Origin: Colwellia sp. C2M11
Lineage (GTDB): Bacteria; Pseudomonadota; Gammaproteobacteria; Enterobacterales; Alteromonadaceae
Length of the DNA stretch: 64,000 bases
Assembly (NCBI RefSeq): GCF_018860915.1
Contig: NZ_JAHKQD010000011.1
Span: 25,214-89,213, forward strand
Reading direction: 5' to 3'
Part shown: positions 28,486-38,209 of the stretch, in pieces
Numbering within the stretch: position 1 is the stretch's first letter
Layout: the number at the start of each line of letters is the position of its first letter
Notes under the pieces: generated by a model
The model's input: only the letters and a program-made list of their open reading frames with translations
The model's database searches: none
Told to the model about the DNA's origin: nothing
Program-made: the position numbers and the translations under genes

Positions 28486-28518
28486 TTTTGATAACCGTTA
28501 ATTTATAAAAGGGGATTA

Positions 28519-29490
28519 CTATTTATAGTCGCCATTAAGGTAGCGATAAAAAGCAGGATTGACCCAAACATCCTCGCTTGAAAGCGAAACGTTCATTTTT
28601 GCTTGAGATAAGGTGTTATTAATTTTCTTAAGTACACTATCTACATTAGGGGGTAATACAAGTGTTGAAGCGATAAACCCATCGGCTTGCAGCGATATCC
28701 TTTTTACTGCAATAAAAGAGGCTTGTGGATGAAAAGTACGATAAAACGGTTGCCACCAAGCATCAATAATTAAGCCCGTTTGACCTTCACTATTTTTTTT
28801 GGCAAATTGATTGATTAGCGGCATGAAAGTATTTTGTTCAGCTTGATTAGCGAAGTTGAATCTTAAATCATACTCTTGCGCTGTTCTAATGTTTGATTTT
28901 TTTTCCTCTGTTTTAGTATCTTGCCAATTTTCACGAATGTTGAAGGCTGAACTTTTTGCGATTAATTGCCAGGTGAAGTCAACATTGTTAACGGTTAATA
29001 AACTAATGAGTTGCTTTGCATGCACCAAAGAACTATGACCGTAAAGGATTACATTGTCACCTGAGTCACTCGATGTCGCCATTGTTTGAGCTTTAATGTT
29101 ATAACCTTCAACTATATTTTCAGCTAATAGCTGATTCAATAATGATGTCAGTGACGTAGGTACTGTTGGGTAATCAATTGTTAACGGCTTAAGAGCAGCA
29201 CAATTTTCTAATGCAGTGCTTTGTTGTAATTGATTAACCTCTTTTTGGGGGAGACAACCTAGTTTAGATAATAATATAGCTGACTTTTCTTCTTCGCTAT
29301 TATATTCAGTGCTGCCTGTTATTTTTTGTGATGCTTTATTTTCTTTAAGAGTAATGGTCTCAGATACTTCTGTTAATTTTGCTGCAGCCACTACCTGTGA
29401 ATATGGTTGTTTGGCTTGTACAGTCGTAAATGAAAGTAAGGTAAAACATAAGCTAACAATTAGTTTGTTGTAGTGCAGTCTCTTGTACAT
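28519..29490 (-). CDS. Exported protein of unknown function in purine uptake block
   Basis: I do not recognise a family for this 323-residue protein. It has a clear signal peptide (1-26, ending VQA). The next 100 residues are Lys/Glu/Ser-rich with two cysteines about 19 apart (in KLGCLPQKE and LENCAAL), which could form a disulfide. The C-terminal half looks like a mixed alpha/beta fold, with DAWWQPFYRTFHPQASF and a conserved-looking DVWVNPAFYRYL end. It starts 10 bp after the adenosine deaminase stop, so the two are surely co-transcribed. A periplasmic partner of that enzyme is a reasonable guess, no more. Confidence 0.75.
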   Translation of the reverse strand: MYKRLHYNKLIVSLCFTLLSFTTVQAKQPYSQVVAAAKLTEVSETITLKENKASQKITGSTEYNSEEEKSAILLSKLGCLPQKEVNQLQQSTALENCAALKPLTIDYPTVPTSLTSLLNQLLAENIVEGYNIKAQTMATSSDSGDNVILYGHSSLVHAKQLISLLTVNNVDFTWQLIAKSSAFNIRENWQDTKTEEKKSNIRTAQEYDLRFNFANQAEQNTFMPLINQFAKKNSEGQTGLIIDAWWQPFYRTFHPQASFIAVKRISLQADGFIASTLVLPPNVDSVLKKINNTLSQAKMNVSLSSEDVWVNPAFYRYLNGDYK

Positions 29491-29500
29491 ATAAAAGATC

Positions 29501-30973
29501 CTAATTGATAGATTTGTTTAGTTGTGGGTATTGACGACGAATAAATTCATTTAAGACTGCTGGTTTAGTTAAACTATCAACACCATCCTTTTTAAAGCTT
29601 TGCTCAAACGATTTTATATTTTGGTTAAACTTATCACTAACTTGTTGCTTGTCTGCAATATTCAAAAAACTATATTCAAGCGAATTTTTACTCAATTTTA
29701 GAACTTCCTGCCAAGATAAATTAAACGATTTAACCGCAACAAAAAACTCATCAGTTAAGTTTGAATGAAACATACCTCTATCATCTGTTGATAAAGCAAC
29801 CGGTATTCCAGTGCGCAAGTATTCAGGGAAGGGATGATTTTTAAAATCGTCAATATATTCTAATAATAAATTACTAATCAAATTAATTTCAATTAAGTAA
29901 TGGTTATGACGCATTAACAGTAGCGTTTGGGGATCACCTAATAAATTAACACCATGGCCAATTCTATCTGCGCCCAATAGTAAGGTATCTCTAATATGGA
30001 AATTGGGTTCATCAACTTCGCCTGCATGAATGGTTAATGCAATGGCTGGATATTGTTGTCTTAATTCACGTAAAGTCGATAAAAACCTTAGTGGATGGCC
30101 TTTTCCATTATCTTCTCTGCCGACCATGTTAATACCAACATAAATGTCTCTATGTTTATCAACAAACTTATAAATATCGGTTAGTTGTTGTTCTGCAATA
30201 GGTGAAAATCGTAAAAGTTGATAGATCAATTTGACTGTGACACCTGTTTCCTTCGCATCTTTTTGAGCTAATCGTTGTTTAAGAATTGTTAGGGCTTTTT
30301 CTTGTGTTTGTGGCTTACCGTCAGGCGTCATAAAGGCAGATACATTGAATTGACTTTCAAGATAAATAACACCTTCATCAGAAAATGATTTCATATTACG
30401 AACAAACAATTCAGCAGCGATATATGGGTTACTGGTTAGCTCATTTAAGCGTTGCCAGTGAGCTTGAAAAAACTCATCACGTCCTTCAAAATCTTTATCT
30501 AACCATAAGCTTTGCTGCCATGCTTCTTTCTCGGAAGCTGTTAATGATGACAAAGCTTTATAATTTTTTTGCTCACATTTACTTAGCTGATGATACGTAT
30601 GGGCACTTATATTAACGAACGTTAGCATAGGAGAGCTGAAACCAAATGCATTTTGACCATAACCTTGGCATAAATTTAATGCGACTTTGGTGTAATAACT
30701 GTAGCCACCATTAAGTTCACTATTGGTGGCGATTTCGTACCACCAACGAGGAAAGTTACTACCACTAGAGTGTTGATGTAAATCAGCCCCTTTAGGCATA
30801 TTATATAGAAATTGATATAGTTGCTTATCTGTTGCTTTGCTTTTGAAGTCATCAAACCATTTATCATTATTTTGGTTTACTTCAGCCCATGATTTAGCTG
30901 AGCTTTCTTGACAAAGTATTAATTGTGCAGTGAATAATATTACGCTAGCTAATATTTTTAATGATGGATGCAT
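29501..30973 (-). CDS. Exported ADGF-type adenosine deaminase
   Basis: Deaminates adenosine (or deoxyadenosine) to inosine. The 490 residues start with a signal peptide (about 1-26). The metal and catalytic residues are complete: His66 and His68 in MPKGADLHQH, His316 and Glu319 in TIHAGE, His340 in RIGHG, and Asp397-Asp398 in LSTDDRG. The N-terminal extension, length and export match the secreted growth-factor (ADGF/CECR1) type of deaminase, not the short cytosolic Add. It is first in the minus-strand block; operator site 3 lies 186 bp upstream. Confidence 0.92.
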   Translation of the reverse strand: MHPSLKILASVILFTAQLILCQESSAKSWAEVNQNNDKWFDDFKSKATDKQLYQFLYNMPKGADLHQHSSGSNFPRWWYEIATNSELNGGYSYYTKVALNLCQGYGQNAFGFSSPMLTFVNISAHTYHQLSKCEQKNYKALSSLTASEKEAWQQSLWLDKDFEGRDEFFQAHWQRLNELTSNPYIAAELFVRNMKSFSDEGVIYLESQFNVSAFMTPDGKPQTQEKALTILKQRLAQKDAKETGVTVKLIYQLLRFSPIAEQQLTDIYKFVDKHRDIYVGINMVGREDNGKGHPLRFLSTLRELRQQYPAIALTIHAGEVDEPNFHIRDTLLLGADRIGHGVNLLGDPQTLLLMRHNHYLIEINLISNLLLEYIDDFKNHPFPEYLRTGIPVALSTDDRGMFHSNLTDEFFVAVKSFNLSWQEVLKLSKNSLEYSFLNIADKQQVSDKFNQNIKSFEQSFKKDGVDSLTKPAVLNEFIRRQYPQLNKSIN

Positions 30974-31542
30974 ATTTTTCCTTTAATTATTTTTTAAGGC
31001 ACTATACCTTGGTTACTTACTTATATTGGGCACGGTATAGTATTTAATTTGCGAGCACCGGATAGTATTCGATAAGTTATCACGTGTATAAATGTTTATA
31101 GGTGATTTAATTTCATGCTACAAGTTAATATTATTCATTCGTTTGCGCGACAAAAATGTTGACATGTTTGTCAGATTTTGTGACTTTGTTGTGATTACTT
31201 AGTGGGATAAGCAATGGTTATGTCTTAAATTGTGTCGATTACTACTCTCACAAGTAGATACTTCACCCGTCATGTTACATGAGTCATGAGCATTTATTAA
31301 TAAGTAGTCATTGCTTAATCAGATTTTATTTCTTAGTGCCATCTGAATTGGTTTGCTATGTAGCACTTTAACGAGTATTTATAAATTATTGATTTTTATT
31401 TCGGTTACTAAGAAGATAGTTATACTCAGATTCATTTATATAATGATCCTAAACTAAAATTACTCTTTTATAATTATCCTTGCAATAAAAAATCACTTTA
31501 AAAATAAAATATTCTTTACAAATAAATAAGAGAATTGTAGTT
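30974..31542. other. Divergent intergenic region of the adenosine deaminase and AzgA-like genes
   Basis: These 569 bp separate two divergent purine genes and hold operator site 3 at 31159. The DNA is AT-rich. I saw no open reading frame, RNA gene or riboswitch fold. A single PurR-like half site (CGTTTGCG near 31139) has no partner. Confidence 0.6.
31159..31174 (+). promoter_or_regulatory. RutR-type operator, site 3 (between adenosine deaminase and permease)
   Basis: TTGACATGTTTGTCAG fits the shared motif TTGAC-N6-GTCAG. It is 186 bp from the adenosine deaminase start and 369 bp from the permease start, so it could act on both. Confidence 0.6.
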
Positions 31543-32982
31543 ATGGAAAAAGTTAGTAACACTAATGAAAAACAAGTAAAAAGTGTCGGTTTTTTAGAGC
31601 GATGGTTTAAATTATCTTCCCATAAAACTACAGTCAAAATAGAAGTTATGGCAGGTTTTACCACCTTCGTAACTATGTCTTATATTATGTTTTTAAACCC
31701 CATAATTATGTCTAAGTCTGGCATGCCCTTTGATGGGTTATTTTTAGCAACATGTCTTGGGGCTGCTATAGCGACAATCTTAATGGGGATGTACGCAAAC
31801 TGGCCGGTAGGCCTTGCACCAGGTATGGGGTTGAATGCATTTTTTACCTTTACTGTCGTTGGTAGTATGGGATACAGCTGGGAAATTGCATTAGGAGCAG
31901 TGTTCCTTTCAGGTGTGCTCTTTGTGTTAATGAGTGTTACTCGGCTTAGAGAATGGATGCTAGAGAGTATCCCGATGAGCTTACGGTTGGCGATGACTGC
32001 TGGTGTTGGGCTCTTTCTTGGTTTTATTGGTTTACGTTTTACCGGCCTAGTTGTTGCTGATCCTGATAATATTGTAGCGATTGCAGACTTAACTCATTTT
32101 GGCTTTGGTGCTTTTGGGCCAGAAGCACCAGCATTAGGATTTTTAAGTTTTTTACTTATTTCTATTCTTAGTTATCGTAACGTTTTTGGTGCTGTATTAA
32201 TTGGTATTGCCGTGACTACATTGGTTGCATTTATAATGACTTGGGTTTTACCAACAGACTTTTTTGTTGTTGCTGAAGCGGCTAAATCATTTGCTCCTAC
32301 TTCAGGTTTTATGAGCTATAACGGCTTGTTAGCTATTCCTGATTTTGCAGCGCTTGAACCTATTTTGTGGAAAGCTGATATTGCTGGCGCTTTTCAAGTT
32401 GCGTTAATCCCTGTGATCGTTACCTTCTTATTTGTTAATATTTTTGATACAGCTGGAACTCTTATGGGGGTTGCTGAACGCGCCAATTTACAGGATGAAA
32501 ACGGTAAAATCCAAGGATTGAATAAATCTTTAAAGGCTGATTCTATCTCATCAGTTATTGGTACTGCCTTTGGTTGTTCGCCAGTTACTTCTTATGTTGA
32601 ATCGGCTGCGGGGGTTTCTGTTGGTGGTCGTACAGGGCTTACTGCAGTAACCATTGGTTTGCTATTTTTTGTCGGCATGTTTTTCTTACCACTTGCACAA
32701 ATGCTACCGGGATTTGCTGTCGATGGTGCACTTATCTATGTCGCTATGTTGATGATGAGCTCTTTAAGAGGTCTAGATTGGGATGACTTAACAGAGTATG
32801 CCCCTGCCGTGTGTACAACAGTGATGATGGCATTTACCTTCTCTATTTCAAACGGTATCGCCTTTGGTTTTATTACTTATACAGTGCTTAAGTTGGGGGC
32901 AGGTAAGTCTAATGAAATATCGGGTGGGGTATGGGCGCTAACAGCATTGTTTGTAGCGAAGTTTATGTTTTTACAACACTAA
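31543..32982 (+). CDS. AzgA-like purine base permease
   Basis: A 479-residue inner-membrane permease of the AzgA branch of the NCS2 superfamily (COG2252; E. coli AdeP, GhxP). Markers are GFTTFVTMSYIMFLNP in the first segment, NWPVGLAPGMGLNAFF, and FDTAGTLMGVAERA followed by FGCSPVTSYVESAAGVSVGGRTGL. The family carries adenine or hypoxanthine/guanine. Here hypoxanthine or guanine, the products of periplasmic nucleoside cleavage, are the likely loads. A GAGA ribosome site precedes the ATG. Confidence 0.93.
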   Translation: MEKVSNTNEKQVKSVGFLERWFKLSSHKTTVKIEVMAGFTTFVTMSYIMFLNPIIMSKSGMPFDGLFLATCLGAAIATILMGMYANWPVGLAPGMGLNAFFTFTVVGSMGYSWEIALGAVFLSGVLFVLMSVTRLREWMLESIPMSLRLAMTAGVGLFLGFIGLRFTGLVVADPDNIVAIADLTHFGFGAFGPEAPALGFLSFLLISILSYRNVFGAVLIGIAVTTLVAFIMTWVLPTDFFVVAEAAKSFAPTSGFMSYNGLLAIPDFAALEPILWKADIAGAFQVALIPVIVTFLFVNIFDTAGTLMGVAERANLQDENGKIQGLNKSLKADSISSVIGTAFGCSPVTSYVESAAGVSVGGRTGLTAVTIGLLFFVGMFFLPLAQMLPGFAVDGALIYVAMLMMSSLRGLDWDDLTEYAPAVCTTVMMAFTFSISNGIAFGFITYTVLKLGAGKSNEISGGVWALTALFVAKFMFLQH

Positions 32983-33040
32983 ATAAACCGATTTCCAGTT
33001 GATGTTTTATTTGAGAGTATTATTGTTTACATAATGTTAA

Positions 33041-33073
33041 AACGGTAGCGATATATTAAGTAGTCGCTACCGT
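33041..33073 (+). terminator. Terminator-like hairpin after the AzgA-like gene
   Basis: Perfect 11-bp stem AACGGTAGCGA/TCGCTACCGTT, 11-base loop, 58 bp after the stop. The tail is AT-rich but not a pure T-run. The rest of the gap to 33257 holds nothing I recognise. Confidence 0.65.
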
Positions 33074-33257
33074 TAGTAATATTAATTTACTTTTTCGTTA
33101 ATCGCTTACTTATCAGCATGGCACTAAGTTTTATAATCTTCTAAACTAGGCTCATCGCTAATTTTTATCTAAAACTCTCTGTTTAATTATGTTGCTGTGT
33201 TATCAACAAAGGTACTTAAAGTAAAGCAGTGGTATGTGCTTTCTACATCTTCGAGTT

Positions 33258-34532
33258 TTATTCTTTTTCAGCTTTCTTTGCTCTATCAATCAAGGATGTA
33301 ATTGTTGAGCCTTGAATAAGAATAGAAAATACAACAACAGAGTATGTCATCACCATAATAAGTTCTCTGACATCTATTTGTTTATCAGGAATAACTAATA
33401 CACCCGGAGGAATAGAAAGTGCCATAGCTAATGCTAAACCACCTCTCAATCCACCCCAAGTGAGTATCCTTACTGACCAAGGGTTGTAGCTACGGTAACA
33501 TTTAAAACCAATATAAGAAGTAAAAATACTAAGGTAGCGTGCGAGTAGTACTAAAGGAATGGCAATAGCCATTAAGATCCAATCTTCGGCATGAAATTTA
33601 AATAGCAGCATAGATAGACCAATTAGTAAGAATAGTACACCGTTTAAAAACTCATCCACTAGTTCCCAAAAATGATCCAGATGTTCCTCACTTTCTTTTG
33701 AAAAGCCAACAAATCTTGTCCAGTTACCTATCATAATACCCGATACAACCATTGCTAGTGGTCCTGATACATGAATAATATCGGCAAATACATAGCCAGC
33801 CGTAGGTACGCCAATTGTTAATAGTAATTCCATGGAGTGATCATTAGTCGCACTGATTAAATAATGAAAAAGTAAACCTAATAAAAATCCGTAAATAATG
33901 CCACCAAGCGCTTCTTGAGCAAACAATAGCGACACACTGCCTAATGTAGGTGTTTCTTGACCAAAAGCAATGGTGAATAGCGTGACAAAAATAACTAACC
34001 CAAAACCATCATTAAAGAGTGATTCTCCTTCAATTTGAGTGGCAATTCGTTTAGGAGCCGACAGTTTTTTTACGATGGCGAGCACAGCAATAGGGTCGGT
34101 CGGTGAAATCAATGAACCGAATAATAGGCAATATACCAAATCTAAATTAATACCGATTAATTGACAAATAGCATAGAGAGAAAAACCGATGAAAAAGGTA
34201 GAAAAAAGTGTTGCACCTAACGCTAATACGGTAATTTCCCATTTTTGATCTTTAAGGTTAGGCAATTTAATGCCTAACCCACCAGCAAACAATAGAAATC
34301 CGAGTATCCCTTTAAGTAAAAAATCTTCAAAGTTGATACTTGTCATCGTTTCAGTTGCTACTTGCTTTAGATTGAACCATTCATTTTGACCAAAAAATAG
34401 TATCAATAAGGACAAAATCATCGATCCTGCGGTAATAGCAATAGTCGTTTGCATTTTACCTATTTTACTATTGATGAAGGCGATGAGCATCGCTGCCGCC
34501 GCAAGAAAGCAAAGCGTATAGTAGACTGACAT
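33258..34532 (-). CDS. CPA1 Na+/H+ antiporter (NhaP type)
   Basis: A 424-residue inner-membrane antiporter with about 12 segments. The ion-binding signatures are GSLISPTDPIAVLAI (TDP at 145-147) and EGESLFNDGFGLV, with the Asn174-Asp175 pair typical of CPA1 exchangers. GGLRGGLALAMALSIP near the C terminus is the conserved Arg-containing segment. It probably helps with sodium and pH balance in a marine habitat. It appears monocistronic. Confidence 0.92.
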   Translation of the reverse strand: MSVYYTLCFLAAAAMLIAFINSKIGKMQTTIAITAGSMILSLLILFFGQNEWFNLKQVATETMTSINFEDFLLKGILGFLLFAGGLGIKLPNLKDQKWEITVLALGATLFSTFFIGFSLYAICQLIGINLDLVYCLLFGSLISPTDPIAVLAIVKKLSAPKRIATQIEGESLFNDGFGLVIFVTLFTIAFGQETPTLGSVSLLFAQEALGGIIYGFLLGLLFHYLISATNDHSMELLLTIGVPTAGYVFADIIHVSGPLAMVVSGIMIGNWTRFVGFSKESEEHLDHFWELVDEFLNGVLFLLIGLSMLLFKFHAEDWILMAIAIPLVLLARYLSIFTSYIGFKCYRSYNPWSVRILTWGGLRGGLALAMALSIPPGVLVIPDKQIDVRELIMVMTYSVVVFSILIQGSTITSLIDRAKKAEKE

Positions 34533-34576
34533 AGTGTTCTCGTTATGGTGCTATAAGATAAAGTCTAAATTAAAAT

Positions 34577-35596
34577 TTATTTAACTTCTTCACCGGCTGC
34601 TTGTTTATCAGCATGATATGAAGAGCGAACCAGTGGGCCACATGCGGCATGAACAAAACCCATTTTTTTAGCTTCACGTTCAAACATGGCAAAATCATCT
34701 GGATGCACATAACGCTCAACGGCTAAATGATCTTTACTTGGTTGTAGGTATTGTCCAATGGTTAACATGGTTACACCGTGATCACGTAAATCTTGCATAA
34801 CCGCTAAAATTTCTTCATTAGTTTCACCTAAACCCACCATTAAGCCAGATTTAGTAGCAACAGTAGGATTAGCTTCACCAAAACGTTTAAGCAGATCTAA
34901 AGACCACTGGTAGTTAGCGCCGGGACGAACTTTAGTATAAAGACGTGGCACATTTTCCATATTGTGGTTAAATACATGAGGAGGGTGCTGATTTAATATT
35001 TCGAGTGCCTTGTCCATTCTGCCGCGAAAATCAGGTACTAATATTTCAACTTTAGTCTCTGGCGCTTGCTCACCGATTTCTTTTACACAATCAGCAAATT
35101 GTTGAGCACCGCCATCACGTAAGTCATCTCTATCAACAGAGGTGATAACGACATATTTTAAGCCCATATCTTTAAGGCTATTAGCTAGTTTCTTAGGCTC
35201 ATCACTATTAGGTGCTAATGGGCGACCGTGACCAACATCACAAAATGGGCAACGACGTGTGCAAATATCACCCAAAATCATAAAGGTTGCTGTGCCGTGG
35301 TTAAAACATTCCGATAAATTAGGACACGAGGCTTCTTCACAGACTGAATGAAGGTTATTTTTACGTAAATTAGCTTTAATACTATCGATACGTTCACTTG
35401 AACGTGGTAATTTAATACGTAACCAACTCGGCTTACGCAGCATAGTTTCTTTAGTTGAACTAACAACTTGGATAGGGATATGCGCTAACTTATCAGCATC
35501 ACGTAGCTTTGTACCAGGCGCCATTCTTGATGATTTTTTTACCGCAGTGTTAACTTCTATTATTTTGCTGTCGCTAGTTGGCATGTTGTTGCTCAT
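34577..35596 (-). CDS. lipA: Lipoyl synthase
   Basis: Radical SAM enzyme that inserts two sulfurs into protein-bound octanoyl groups. The 339 residues show both clusters: the auxiliary 4Fe-4S set Cys86, Cys91, Cys97 ([12 protein letters not shown]) and the radical SAM set Cys112, Cys116, Cys119 (CTRRCPFC). It overlaps the end of lipB by 23 bp, so translation is coupled. Order ybeD-lipB-lipA is as in E. coli. Confidence 0.98.
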   Translation of the reverse strand: MSNNMPTSDSKIIEVNTAVKKSSRMAPGTKLRDADKLAHIPIQVVSSTKETMLRKPSWLRIKLPRSSERIDSIKANLRKNNLHSVCEEASCPNLSECFNHGTATFMILGDICTRRCPFCDVGHGRPLAPNSDEPKKLANSLKDMGLKYVVITSVDRDDLRDGGAQQFADCVKEIGEQAPETKVEILVPDFRGRMDKALEILNQHPPHVFNHNMENVPRLYTKVRPGANYQWSLDLLKRFGEANPTVATKSGLMVGLGETNEEILAVMQDLRDHGVTMLTIGQYLQPSKDHLAVERYVHPDDFAMFEREAKKMGFVHAACGPLVRSSYHADKQAAGEEVK

Positions 35597-36281
35597 AATT
35601 GCTCGGTAATCCTGTTTGGTAACTTACTTCGTCAGTTTCTAACAAAGCGATTAAATGTTTAACTAATGCATTACAAGCATCAGTCATGTTTTGTGGACCT
35701 TCAATGTCAGATGTTTGGATCATTTCAAGGCCAGCATAACCGCATGGGTTTATACGTAAAAAAGGTGATAGGTCCATGTTCACATTGAGTGCTAAGCCAT
35801 GAAAAGAGCAACCTTTTCTAACCCTTAATCCAAGAGAAGCTATTTTTTTATCATTGACGTAGACACCCGGTGCGTCAGGCTTTGGATATGCTTTGATATC
35901 AAAGTCGTTAAGTGAAGCAACGATTCCGTTTTCAATTAACGTGACTAATTGCCTAACGCCTATTTTTCTACGGCGTAAATTTATCATAAAATAAATAACT
36001 TGCTGTCCTGGGCCGTGGTAAGTCACTTGGCCACCTCGGTCAACTTTGACAACTTCGATATCGCCAGGCATTAGCAAATGTTCTTCTTTTCCTGCCTGTC
36101 CTTGTGTGAAAACTGGGGGATGCTCGACCAGCCAAAGTTCATCACTAGTTTGGTCATCACGATTATCAGTAAAATTTTGCATAGCATGCCAAACTTTACT
36201 GTAATCCATAGTATTTAATTGTCGAACAATTAAGTTATTTTTGTTTACTGTTACGGTAGAGTCGGACACGACAAATCTCAC
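35574..36281 (-). CDS. lipB: Octanoyl-(acyl-carrier-protein) transferase
   Basis: Moves octanoate from ACP to lipoyl domains, ahead of LipA. The 235 residues include the [12 protein letters not shown] motif, the catalytic Lys146 in DKKIASLG and Cys180 in INPCGYAGL. The listed start is GTG at 36281; a second GTG at 36269 would remove four residues, and no strong ribosome site decides between them. Confidence 0.96.
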   Translation of the reverse strand: MRFVVSDSTVTVNKNNLIVRQLNTMDYSKVWHAMQNFTDNRDDQTSDELWLVEHPPVFTQGQAGKEEHLLMPGDIEVVKVDRGGQVTYHGPGQQVIYFMINLRRRKIGVRQLVTLIENGIVASLNDFDIKAYPKPDAPGVYVNDKKIASLGLRVRKGCSFHGLALNVNMDLSPFLRINPCGYAGLEMIQTSDIEGPQNMTDACNALVKHLIALLETDEVSYQTGLPSNYEQQHAN

Positions 36282-36305
36282 AGAAAGTTAAAGTACTTTG
36301 TACTT

Positions 36306-36569
36306 TTATAAAACGTAACGCACTTGCTCTATTGCATTTAACGTTTCGTAAATTTTTTCAATATGTTCTTTACTGGTAACTCTTACCGGAAGAGATACAG
36401 CATGATAATTGCCTTTAGAGCTTGGGGTTATTCTAGTGGTATAGTCACCAGGAGTATGCTTCTGTAATTCTGCAATAATTAAATCGGGCAGTTCGTCACA
36501 GGCAACACCCATTACTTTAAAGTTCAATACTGTGGGAAAATCTAATAATTCGTCGAAATGGGTTTTCAT
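36306..36569 (-). CDS. ybeD: YbeD family protein (DUF493)
   Basis: An 87-residue protein of the DUF493 family, with an ACT-like fold and unknown role. It begins MKTHFDELLDFPTVLNFKVM and contains GDYTTRITPSSKGNYHAVS, close to E. coli YbeD. I use ATG 36569, preceded by GAGA, because an upstream TTG frame adds ten residues not found in the family. It lies 24 bp before lipB, a conserved linkage. Confidence 0.92.
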   Translation of the reverse strand: MKTHFDELLDFPTVLNFKVMGVACDELPDLIIAELQKHTPGDYTTRITPSSKGNYHAVSLPVRVTSKEHIEKIYETLNAIEQVRYVL

Positions 36570-36863
36570 GTTTTTCTCTACAAAAGGTAATAGGATCAAT
36601 TAGTAACTTGAGTTGTATTCGTTGTTACTTTGCTACTTAATAATAATTGCAATATTTTATCATTAATTGAGGTAAAAGTGCTATTAGCGTTTATGCTTTA
36701 TTATAGCGATGTGTAATATCTTGTTTACTGCAAACATGACTTCATTCTGATCTGCTTTATTCAATACTTAAGATATACCAAAAAGGATCAATATAAATAA
36801 CTAGCAGCTAAGTAAAACTTATGCTTAAATGACTGTTTATATTTACAGTGCACAAGGTTTTTA

Positions 36864-38177
36864 ATGTTATTATTTTTGCAGCAAGCAGAAATTGCAGAGC
36901 TTGCTATTTATCTCACACTTATTGTTTTGCTTTTATCGTTACTGTTTGTTTTTAGACAAAATTTAAAACAAAATCATCAAATTTCCCAAATAAGTGCCAT
37001 GCTTGAATTAGCTTCATCTTCACAAAATAGCGCGCTTATACAACTTTTCGACAAACAACAATTGCAGTTGTCTAGCGCTTTTGACCAACAGATGGCTGAT
37101 CTTAGATTGAAGTTACTAAGAGAGTTAGGAAGTCAAAAAGATCAACTTAATCAAACGTTAAGTCAAAATCAAAATCAAACGTTGGATCAACTAATTAGTC
37201 ATTTAAATAAAACCACGCAGGCTAATAGAGAAGAGTTGAGCAAATCATTAATACAAAGCAGTGAGCAAATGACTAAACGTATTGATGTGTTAACGAATGC
37301 GACCGATAAACGTTTACAAGAAATTAGCGGTCAAGTAGAAAAGCGGCTTGCAGAGGGCTTTGAAAAAACAACTAAAACCTTTAGTGATATTTTGCAGCGT
37401 TTAGCCTTGATTGATGACGCACAGAAAAAAATCACCGAATTATCAACCAATGTGGTTAGCTTACAAGAGGTGTTAAATGATAAACGCTCTAGAGGGGCAT
37501 TTGGTGAAGTACAACTAAGTGGTTTAATTCGCAATGTGCTACCAGAGCAAAGTTTTAAGCTTCAGCACACGTTATCAAATGGAAAAATTGCCGATTGTGT
37601 ATTGTTTTTACCTGAGCCTACTGGAAACGTAGTTGTAGATGCTAAATTTCCACTAGAAAGTTATCGTAAAATGATGGACTTTGAATTAGCAGAGTCAGAT
37701 CGTAAAGCCGCACAACGACAATTTAAAGTTGATATTAAAAAACATATTAACGATATTAGTGACAAATATTTAATTGATAAAGAAACTGCTGACGGTGCAA
37801 TTATGTTTATTCCAGCAGAAGCTATTTTTGCTGAGATTCACGGACACCAAAGTGATTTAGTTGATTATGCTAATAAAAAGCGTGTTTGGCTAGCTTCTCC
37901 TACAACACTTATGGCAATACTCACCACGGCACGGTCAGTATTAAAAGATGAAGCAACTCGAAAGCAGGTTCATATTATTCAAGCGCATTTATCTGATTTA
38001 GCCAAAGATTTTGACCGTTTTAAAGGTCGATTTGCTAATTTAGCAAAACATATTGATCAAGCGGCTGTAGATGTGAAACAAATTCATACGTCGGCAGATA
38101 AAATTTCTACTCGATTTGAAAAAATCGAGCAGGTCGAATTACAAGATTCAGAGCCCCCTTTGATTAAAAAAAGTTAG
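36864..38177 (+). CDS. rmuC: DNA recombination protein RmuC
   Basis: RmuC limits recombination at inverted repeats and has a PD-(D/E)xK nuclease-like core. The 437 residues start with one membrane segment (8-30), followed by a Gln-rich coiled coil (about 35-180), and the core with KRSRGAFGEVQL and VVVDAKFPLESY. The ending is low in conservation. It stands alone; the 264-bp gap before it shows no other feature. Confidence 0.93.
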   Translation: MLLFLQQAEIAELAIYLTLIVLLLSLLFVFRQNLKQNHQISQISAMLELASSSQNSALIQLFDKQQLQLSSAFDQQMADLRLKLLRELGSQKDQLNQTLSQNQNQTLDQLISHLNKTTQANREELSKSLIQSSEQMTKRIDVLTNATDKRLQEISGQVEKRLAEGFEKTTKTFSDILQRLALIDDAQKKITELSTNVVSLQEVLNDKRSRGAFGEVQLSGLIRNVLPEQSFKLQHTLSNGKIADCVLFLPEPTGNVVVDAKFPLESYRKMMDFELAESDRKAAQRQFKVDIKKHINDISDKYLIDKETADGAIMFIPAEAIFAEIHGHQSDLVDYANKKRVWLASPTTLMAILTTARSVLKDEATRKQVHIIQAHLSDLAKDFDRFKGRFANLAKHIDQAAVDVKQIHTSADKISTRFEKIEQVELQDSEPPLIKKS

Positions 38178-38209
38178 TGCTTACTACTTTATTAAAAACT
38201 CAGATTAAA

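Noticed and set aside
31139..31150. Possible PurR site (CGTTTGCG) between the deaminase and permease genes
   Set aside because: Only one half site is present and the paired half is missing.
30974..31542. Possible purine riboswitch in the long leader of the AzgA-like permease
   Set aside because: I could find neither the conserved joining-region bases nor a terminator hairpin that could switch before the ATG.
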